NCBI RefSeq assembly: GCF_014191985.1 | Contig: NZ_JACHXI010000014.1 | Coordinates: 42,524-106,523 of the forward strand | Length of the DNA stretch: 64,000 nt | Direction of reading: 5' to 3' | From: Azomonas macrocytogenes | GTDB lineage: Bacteria; Pseudomonadota; Gammaproteobacteria; Pseudomonadales; Pseudomonadaceae | Shown: piece after piece, positions 58,995 through 64,000 of the stretch | Layout of the letters: every line of letters begins with the position of its first letter | How positions within the stretch are numbered: position 1 is the stretch's first letter | The notes under the pieces: generated by a model | Databases searched by the model: none | Told to the model about the DNA's origin: nothing | The model's input: the letters and a program-made list of their open reading frames with translations, nothing else | Translations under genes and position numbers: made by a program

Positions 58995-60293
58995 ATGGCT
59001 GAACAATTCGATGTGATCGTGGTCGGTGCCGGCATGGCCGGCAACGCGGCCGCCTATACGCTGGCCAAGGGCGGGCTCAAGGTATTGCAGATCGAGCGCG
59101 GTGAAACGCCCGGCTCGAAGAACGTGCAGGGCGCCATCCTCTATGCGGACGCCATCGAGAAGATCATTCCCGATTTCCGCGACGACGCACCCCTGGAGCG
59201 CCACCTGATCGAGCAACGGGTCTGGGTGATGGACGACACTTCCTACGTCGGTACTCACTACCGCTCGGAAGAGTTCAACAAGCCGCCCTACAACCGCTAC
59301 ACCATCATTCGCGTCCACTTTGACCAGTGGTTCAACAAGAAGGCTCGCGAAGCCGGCGCGCTGACCATCTGCGAAACCACCGTGACCGAACTCTTGATCG
59401 AGGAAGGCAAGGTGGTGGGCGTGCGTACCGACCGCCAGGGTGGGGAAGTCCGCGCCGACGCGGTGATCCTGGCCGACGGCGCCAACTCTCGCCTGGCCGT
59501 GAAGGCCGGTTTCCAGCCGGAAATCAAACCCGAGAACGTGGCCCTGGCGGTGAAGGAAATCCACTTCCTGCCCCAGGAAGTCATCGAGTCCCGCTTCAAT
59601 ATCGGCGAAGAGGAAGGCGTGGCCATCGAGATGGCCGGCACCATCAGCGCCGGCATGATGGGCACGGGATTCCTTTACACCAATAAGGAATCCATCACCC
59701 TCGGCGTGGGTTGCATGATCTCCGACTTCAAGGAGCAGAAGGTCACTCCCTACGACCTGCTGGACCGGATGAAGGCCCACCCTTCCATCGCACCCTTGAT
59801 CGCCGGCAGCGAAATGAAGGAATACGCCGCCCACCTGATTCCCGAAGGTGGTTACAACGCCATACCCCAAGTCTATGGCGATGGCTGGATGATCGCCGGA
59901 GATGCCGGCCAGTTCGTTAACGGTCTCCACCGCGAAGGCTCCAACCTGGCCATGACCACCGGCATGCTGGCGGCCCAGACCCTGATCGAACTGAAGGCCG
60001 CGAACAAGCCCTTCACCGCTGCCAACCTGGCCGCGTACAAGGCCAAGCTGGACGACAGCTTCGTCATGAAGGACCTGAAAAAATACCGTCGTCTGCCGGA
60101 AGTCTTTCACCACAACAAACACTTCTTCACCCTGTATCCAGAGCTTCTCTCCAAGGCTGCACAGACCCTCATTCGGGTCGACGGCGTGGACAAGAAGACC
60201 AAGGAGAAGGAAATCAGGAAGAGCTTCATCGCTTCGCGCTCGATATTCGGGCTGATCGGTGACGCCTTCAAGTTCTGGCGTGCCGTCGAGTAA
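58995..60293 (+). CDS. fixC: FixC, flavoprotein (ETF-quinone oxidoreductase-like)
   Basis: A 432-residue flavoprotein with an N-terminal FAD fold ([21 protein letters not shown]) and the [23 protein letters not shown] region. It passes electrons to quinone as part of the FixABCX complex, with FixX as its Fe-S partner. CAGGAG precedes the ATG; fixX starts 10 bases after the stop. Confidence 0.96.
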   Translation: MAEQFDVIVVGAGMAGNAAAYTLAKGGLKVLQIERGETPGSKNVQGAILYADAIEKIIPDFRDDAPLERHLIEQRVWVMDDTSYVGTHYRSEEFNKPPYNRYTIIRVHFDQWFNKKAREAGALTICETTVTELLIEEGKVVGVRTDRQGGEVRADAVILADGANSRLAVKAGFQPEIKPENVALAVKEIHFLPQEVIESRFNIGEEEGVAIEMAGTISAGMMGTGFLYTNKESITLGVGCMISDFKEQKVTPYDLLDRMKAHPSIAPLIAGSEMKEYAAHLIPEGGYNAIPQVYGDGWMIAGDAGQFVNGLHREGSNLAMTTGMLAAQTLIELKAANKPFTAANLAAYKAKLDDSFVMKDLKKYRRLPEVFHHNKHFFTLYPELLSKAAQTLIRVDGVDKKTKEKEIRKSFIASRSIFGLIGDAFKFWRAVE

Positions 60294-60303
60294 GGAGGAC
60301 ACC

Positions 60304-60588
60304 ATGTCGAAGATCGAAGAAAAGCTGTTCCAGGATCGTTATCGGGTGGACTCTGGCCGTCCGCACATCAAAATCAAGGACCCCGACCACTGCACCGAGT
60401 GCCTCGAAAAGCAATGTACCGTCTGTTGCCCGGCTGGTTGCTATACTCGTGAGACCAGCGGCAAGGTGACGCTGGTTACCGACGGCTGCCTGGAGTGCGG
60501 CACCTGCCGCATCATCTGCCAGGACAGCGGCAATCTGGAGTGGGAATGGCCCAGAGGCGGGTTCGGTATTCTGTTCAAGTTCGGTTGA
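60304..60588 (+). CDS. fixX: FixX, ferredoxin-like subunit
   Basis: A 94-residue ferredoxin-like protein: CTECLEKQCTVCCPAGCYTRE and GCLECGTCRIICQ, matching the ETF-QO C-terminal Fe-S domain. ATG 60304 follows AAGGAGG. It completes the FixABCX bifurcating complex. Confidence 0.96.
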   Translation: MSKIEEKLFQDRYRVDSGRPHIKIKDPDHCTECLEKQCTVCCPAGCYTRETSGKVTLVTDGCLECGTCRIICQDSGNLEWEWPRGGFGILFKFG

Positions 60589-60598
60589 GGAGTAAGGC

Positions 60599-61057
60599 AT
60601 GGACGATATTCAGCGTTTCCTGGCGCATGCTATCCAATTGGAGCATGAATCAGCCCGCCGCTATGAGGAGCTGACCGCCGCCATGCTCACTCAAGGCGAC
60701 GCCAAGGTGGCAGAATTCTTCAAGCAGATGGCTCATTTTTCCCGTTTGCACTTGAAAGAAGCCATGGAGCGTGGAGGTTTTCACGACCTGCCGAACCTGG
60801 CTCCCGAGGAGTACGATTGGCCCGAAGGCACCAGCCCGGAAGCGGCTGCCTGGGCTGGGGTGGATGGCTTCATGGACGTTCCAGGTGCCATGGCATTGGC
60901 TCTGGACGGCGAACAGCGTAGCCACGACTACTACCGGACAATTGCCGAAACAGCCAACGATCCAGACGTAAAAAGCATGGCTGCCGAATTTGCCGAAGAA
61001 GAAGCAGATCATGTAGCTCAGTTACAAGTTTGGCAGGCCGACATAGCCAAGCGTTGA
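60599..61057 (+). CDS. Rubrerythrin-like ferritin-fold protein
   Basis: A 152-residue four-helix diiron protein (IQLEHESARRYEELTAAML, RLHLKEAMERGGF, and LDGEQRSHDYYRTIAETAND, EEEADHVAQL). The Glu/His pattern fits a ferritin-like diiron site, but no rubredoxin C-terminus is present. GAGGAG lies 5 bases upstream, and the gene follows fixX by 10 bases, so it is probably in the operon and may guard it against peroxide or oxygen. Confidence 0.85.
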   Translation: MDDIQRFLAHAIQLEHESARRYEELTAAMLTQGDAKVAEFFKQMAHFSRLHLKEAMERGGFHDLPNLAPEEYDWPEGTSPEAAAWAGVDGFMDVPGAMALALDGEQRSHDYYRTIAETANDPDVKSMAAEFAEEEADHVAQLQVWQADIAKR

Positions 61058-61063
61058 AAACTG

Positions 61064-61103
61064 ACAAGTCTGGCCTATGACTGAAATCATAGGTCAGGCT
61101 TGT
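61064..61103 (+). terminator. Hairpin after the fix operon
   Basis: ACAAGTCTGGCCTATGA and TCATAGGTCAGGCTTGT pair over 17 bases with two wobble mismatches and a 6-base loop, 6 bases after the rubrerythrin stop. It probably ends the fix transcript. The remaining bases to 61346 contain no recognised gene. Confidence 0.65.
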
Positions 61104-61346
61104 ATCCCGACTCCTTATACTTCACTTCCTCTAGCGTCTGGCATCTGGCATTGGAGATCTGCATGTCCGCAATGGGCATTTGGATCCAGCTAGCCACGTA
61201 TGCACCTATGCCTGGGGTAAATCTCCAGCCAAGATCCAGGATCGAGTGCCGATCCCGTTTGAGCTCGCCTGTGGAGCTCCTTCTCTACATCAACGACAAA
61301 ACAAAACTGAAGGGCATGGCCACATGCTTATGCCCGGCACATGACT

Positions 61347-61925
61347 TCATACCATCCGCAACGTAGGCTTCGGTCCGAGCTGTGCACCAGACGCGAACGG
61401 ATCGGGCAGCAGATGATCGGGGCAGGTGCGGATGAACTCATCCATAGCGGCAAAGTAGGCATTAAACAGCGGTCCATCCTTCCAACAGCCTGAGTAGTAA
61501 GCTCCATCTTCCAACCCTGCGACTATCAGCTCGCGTATGGTGCACCAACCTTCTCGGCGTGCGTGCTCTCGGTCTATCGCATTGATGCTGAGCGCGTCGC
61601 ACAGTCCGTCAAAGCCCATTGCAGCGGAATAGCCTTCGCTGTCGTGGAACAGTGCCTGCCCATATCCAACCAGTATATGGTTGATGGCATCTAGATCATC
61701 AGCGCGATGCTCGCTGGCCTGCTGCTCCAACCTGGCAATGACGACCTTGGTGAATGGCAGGAATGTACGCTGCTTGCCAGCCTGGCGACGCAAGGCACGT
61801 CGTTCGGCCCAGATTTCATCCCGCTGCTCACATAGGCGGCGCAGCACGCGGCGGGCGACAATCAGGCTGTCGCGTTTGGTGGTGGTTGACTTCAATCCAA
61901 TATCCGCAATGGCCTGAATCTTCAC
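61347..61925 (-). CDS. Unrecognised protein in mobile region
   Basis: A 192-residue soluble protein starting at GTG 61925 (AGGAG 8 bases upstream); the N-terminus is VKIQAIADIGLKSTTTKRDSL. It is helical with many Arg (VARRVLRRLCEQRDEIWAERRALRR), then an acidic middle and a C-terminus with Cys, Trp and Gly residues. It has no signal peptide or recognisable domain. Neighbours are a phage-derived remnant and a toxin-antitoxin pair, so it is probably a cargo or phage/plasmid gene. Confidence 0.55.
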   Translation of the reverse strand: MKIQAIADIGLKSTTTKRDSLIVARRVLRRLCEQRDEIWAERRALRRQAGKQRTFLPFTKVVIARLEQQASEHRADDLDAINHILVGYGQALFHDSEGYSAAMGFDGLCDALSINAIDREHARREGWCTIRELIVAGLEDGAYYSGCWKDGPLFNAYFAAMDEFIRTCPDHLLPDPFASGAQLGPKPTLRMV

Positions 61926-62052
61926 AGTTTCAACTCCTATGTACGCTGTTGGATTTACACCAGCAAAACAATTTTCTTGCAAAATTACGTCCAACGCGAG
62001 ACCGATTGTCTGAGCGTTTAACTTTTCATCATAAGGTTAGAACCACCGGCTT

Positions 62053-62241
62053 CTAGCCGGTCAGCTTTAGCGCCACCCCGATTGATTGGAGTGCTATGGC
62101 ATGGAGTACAGATATCTTCGCAGCATCGTAGCCGGCTGTACGCGCCGCATGCAGATCATCACTTGCTGGATCAGTGAGGGCTGGAATGGTCTGGAAGTCA
62201 GTGGCCGTCTTTGGTGTGAGAAGACATTTTTCGGTTGGCAT
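62053..62241 (-). CDS. Doubtful small ORF in mobile region
   Basis: A 62-codon frame (MPTEKCLLTPKTATDFQTIP…) with no ribosome site and no recognisable domain. It may be noise or a gene fragment in this decayed region. Confidence 0.2.
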   Translation of the reverse strand: MPTEKCLLTPKTATDFQTIPALTDPASDDLHAARTAGYDAAKISVLHAIALQSIGVALKLTG

Positions 62242-62255
62242 ATGCCAGGCCGCTT

Positions 62256-62444
62256 TCAGCGCTCGACTATCTGATAGCGGGTACTACGTCCTCCGCCGGG
62301 AAGCCGTTGCAGCAAGCCTTTTTCCAGCAGATCGGCCAGGTGCCTGGTAGCTGTCGCTTTGCTCACCTTGGCTGCTGCCTGGTACTGCGCAGCGACGCCC
62401 TGGTGACCACACTCCATGCATTGCCGATAATTGGTCATGATCAT
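62256..62444 (-). CDS. Fic-type winged-helix fragment downstream of higA
   Basis: A 62-residue winged-helix domain ending LLEKGLLQRLPGGGRSTRYQI, the sequence found at the C-terminus of many Fic-domain AMPylators (…GGGRSTRY…). No Fic catalytic motif (HPFxxGNGR) is present. ATG 62444 stands two bases after the higA stop, so it may be co-translated as a third gene or be a remnant of a larger Fic gene. Counted as a fragment with caution. Confidence 0.5.
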   Translation of the reverse strand: MIMTNYRQCMECGHQGVAAQYQAAAKVSKATATRHLADLLEKGLLQRLPGGGRSTRYQIVER

Positions 62445-62445
62445 T

Positions 62446-62916
62446 TCAAGCAATCGGATAGAACGCGCCTGGGTCAAGATGAAAACGCTGGGCCAGGCGC
62501 TGGATATCCAGGCTGCTCAGGATGCGTTTGTTATTGAGGGTACGCGATACAACCGTTTTATCGCCGATTTCCGGCAGATCGGAGCCTGTAAGCCCGTTCT
62601 GCTTCATTAGAAATTTCAGTATATCTACCCCCTTAATCGCACTGACCCGCTCATTGATGTCGGTAAACTGGGGCGCGGTGTCTTCGTAACGCTTGATCGA
62701 GGCACACAACATATCGATCACCCGTTCGGTCGACTTGCTCCCATCGTCGGATTCGGTGAGTTCATCCAGCAAGGCCAGGGCTTTGTCGTACTCGGCCTCG
62801 TTGGTGATTTCCTGGATCAGGGTGCCGTTCATATGTTCCAAGGTCTGCTGTAGTTCTTTCAAGCGTACCGCCAGTTCGTGGATGGCATCGTGATTAATGG
62901 CTTCAGCAGCACTCAT
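62446..62916 (-). CDS. higA: HigA-type antitoxin
   Basis: A 156-residue antitoxin with a C-terminal helix-turn-helix; the core LKFLMKQNGLTGSDLPEIGDKTVVSRTLNNKR (given in part here) follows E. coli HigA (YgjM). It neutralises HigB and represses the operon. ATG 62916 is preceded by AGGAG and overlaps the higB stop by 4 bases (ATGA). In this pair the toxin gene comes first, as is typical for hig. Confidence 0.84.
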   Translation of the reverse strand: MSAAEAINHDAIHELAVRLKELQQTLEHMNGTLIQEITNEAEYDKALALLDELTESDDGSKSTERVIDMLCASIKRYEDTAPQFTDINERVSAIKGVDILKFLMKQNGLTGSDLPEIGDKTVVSRTLNNKRILSSLDIQRLAQRFHLDPGAFYPIA

Positions 62917-63239
62917 GGCATGACTCCTGTGTTCTTGGGGTTGCGATACCACTTGTTTGCCTTGTCGTATTCGGTGTGGTTGAAAATATGCTTCACATAG
63001 ACCCGCTGTTTGGCAAAGTCGATAGCCGCAATCAGACAGATCTCATTGCCACCAATATCTATTACCCACCAACTACTGCAAGACGTGAAATTGTCCAGTG
63101 AGGCAAGGGTGGTCCTGAGCTCCAGGGGCGTTCTGGCGATTGAGTGATCAAGCACCTTGAAGACCTCCATGATGCTGGCAGCCTTAACGGGATACTGCTC
63201 GCATGCTTCGACAAAAGCCTTCTTCTTGAAGACGTGCAT
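62913..63239 (-). CDS. higB: HigB-type mRNA interferase toxin
   Basis: A 108-residue RelE-superfamily toxin (MHVFKKKAFVEACEQYP, LASLDNF, VIDIGGNEICLIAAIDF, YVKHIFNHTEYDK), matching E. coli HigB (YgjN). It is expected to cut ribosome-bound mRNA. Start ATG 63239; the frame is open further upstream but only into sequence without conservation. It overlaps higA. Confidence 0.84.
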   Translation of the reverse strand: MHVFKKKAFVEACEQYPVKAASIMEVFKVLDHSIARTPLELRTTLASLDNFTSCSSWWVIDIGGNEICLIAAIDFAKQRVYVKHIFNHTEYDKANKWYRNPKNTGVMP

Positions 63240-63267
63240 AAACGTCCCTGTTGATCTTTTAGCAACC

Positions 63268-63678
63268 TTATGAAGAGGTTGCTGTTTTGTCAACTTCTGA
63301 ATCTGGCAGCTTCGACTCCAGCTCCAGACTGGTCGTGAACGACTCCGCCATAAAACTATGCCGCACATGACTGCCCGGCCAGACGATGGTGGCGATCTCG
63401 GTTTTGATGCCGGTGAGCGAGTAGGTCCGCTCCGGGATCAGATCCGGCCGACCCTTGGCGAAGGTATAGCTGAGCGAGGCGGTCCCGCGTTGGACGCGCT
63501 GCCAGTCGGCTTCGGCGGCTTTCTGGGCGCTGGCAAGGAAGGCAAAGCAGCGCAGCCAGTCGGTTTCCAGCTCGCCGGTTTTCACTCGGCAGCGGACACC
63601 GTCCGGGTCGACGGCAGTCACAATGCCGAGGCGGATCAGGTTATCGAGGCGGCGGGTCAGATCGGCTGAGGTCGTCAT
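63268..63678 (-). pseudogene. Fused phage tail remnant: gpV start joined to gpD end
   Basis: A 136-codon open frame whose first part (about residues 1-46: MTTSADLTRRLDNLIRLGIVTAVDPDG, GELETDWL) is the N-terminus of P2-type baseplate protein gpV. The rest (about 50-125: AAEADWQRVQRGTASLSYTFAKGRPDL, GIKTEIATIVWPG, SFTTSLELES) is the C-terminus of P2-type late-control/tail protein gpD. These genes are far apart in P2-like phages, so a large deletion joined them in frame. It is a prophage scar rather than a working gene. Confidence 0.72.
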
Positions 63679-63833
63679 GGGCCAATGCTGGCCCGGCAGA
63701 CGGGGTGTTGTCCTGTGGCGCAGTCGTTAAAAGAGAAGTCCTTTATTTACGCCACTGGTATCGCTTGGACAGCTTCTGTCAGTCATAGCAAAAGTCATAG
63801 TTTCGACACGGGGCTATTTCAATAGGATCTACG

Positions 63834-63917
63834 GGGGCAGGTTCATGAGCGAGAAGAGTATCTGATAGAGGGGACGTCCAAGGTTTACTACGGCTAGGTG
63901 TACTCTGAACCTGCCCC
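63834..63917. repeat. Facing 12-base inverted repeats at IS end
   Basis: GGGGCAGGTTCA (63834-63845) and TGAACCTGCCCC (63906-63917) are perfect complements, separated by 60 bases. The right one has the look of an IS left end; the left one looks like the right end of another copy. Confidence 0.6.
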
Positions 63918-64000
63918 ACCAGAGCGGACGCCAGGAAGCGATACTTTGATCGCAACCTGGAGGTTCCCATGCAACGTATTACCCGTCGTCGCTACACCGA
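63906..64000 (+). mobile_element. Left end of an insertion sequence (partial)
   Basis: The terminal repeat TGAACCTGCCCC is followed after about 50 bases by a start codon of a basic protein reading off the edge. This is the usual layout of an IS3-like element, but only 95 bases are visible, so the family is uncertain. Confidence 0.5.
63969..64000 (+). CDS. Probable transposase start (partial)
   Basis: ATG 63969 opens MQRITRRRYT, a basic start similar to many IS transposase OrfA proteins (…RRRYTEEFK…). GGAGG lies a few bases upstream. The remainder lies beyond the window. Confidence 0.5.
   Translation, partial: MQRITRRRYT

Noticed and set aside
63779..63970. Minus-strand 63-codon frame near the right end
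   Set aside because: It crosses both IS repeats and has no recognisable protein.

Overview
This 64 kb window looks like a chromosome segment of a nitrogen-fixing gamma-proteobacterium of the Azotobacter/Azomonas–Pseudomonas lineage. Almost all genes on both strands have Pseudomonas-type products in Pseudomonas-type order: pycB-pycA-LysR-rpiR-zwf; ctpA-envC-gpmI-yibN-grxC-secB-trmL-ntrC-ntrB-glnA-thiI-typA; and corA/argH/algR/hemCDXY/dsbB/algQ/algP. A ferredoxin-fixABCX operon, which ordinary pseudomonads lack, points to the diazotrophic branch. The species assignment is inference.

Layout. (1) 0-7.8 kb: end of a response regulator, two-subunit pyruvate carboxylase with its divergent LysR regulator, and an RpiR-type regulator divergent from a G6PDH gene with a HexR-like operator between them. 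(2) 7.8-25.7 kb: cell-wall enzymes (CtpA, EnvC), GpmI, the YibN/GrxC/SecB cluster, a yeast-type cytosine deaminase, TrmL, NtrBC, two tandem DUF4124 proteins, GlnA with a strong sigma-54 promoter, ThiI, TypA and a lipase-like hydrolase. (3) 25.8-37.1 kb: an accessory island with an RTX/DUF4214 protein, a TonB protein, a two-partner-secretion transporter (TpsB), an AT-rich control region, a large GLUG-repeat TpsA exoprotein behind a short leader ORF, and a FecCD-type chelate ABC importer. Histidine clusters in three of these products suggest a metal or metal-chelate acquisition locus; this is the best candidate for an undescribed system. (4) 37.1-56.2 kb: housekeeping genes (DUF2059, 2OG oxygenase, DUF2141, CorA, ArgH, AlgR, heme synthesis, DsbB, AlgQ, AlgP, ABC-F, YaiI, AqpZ, DUF3597, slipin-NfeD). 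The sensor gene algZ/fimS, which lies between argH and algR in P. aeruginosa, is absent, and AlgP lacks the long KPAA tail. (5) 56.2-61.1 kb: sigma-54-type promoter, ferredoxin, fixABCX and a rubrerythrin-like gene, the electron-bifurcating supply line to nitrogenase. (6) 61.1-64 kb: a decayed mobile region with an unrecognised protein, a Fic-like winged-helix fragment, a HigBA toxin-antitoxin pair, a deletion fusion of P2-type tail genes gpV and gpD, and the left end of an insertion sequence running off the window.

Functional themes are nitrogen control (NtrBC/GlnA/Fix), central carbon entry (pyruvate carboxylase, G6PDH), alginate and cyst-type regulation (AlgR/AlgQ/AlgP), and an accessory surface/secretion and metal-uptake island. 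No rRNA, tRNA or CRISPR array was recognised.
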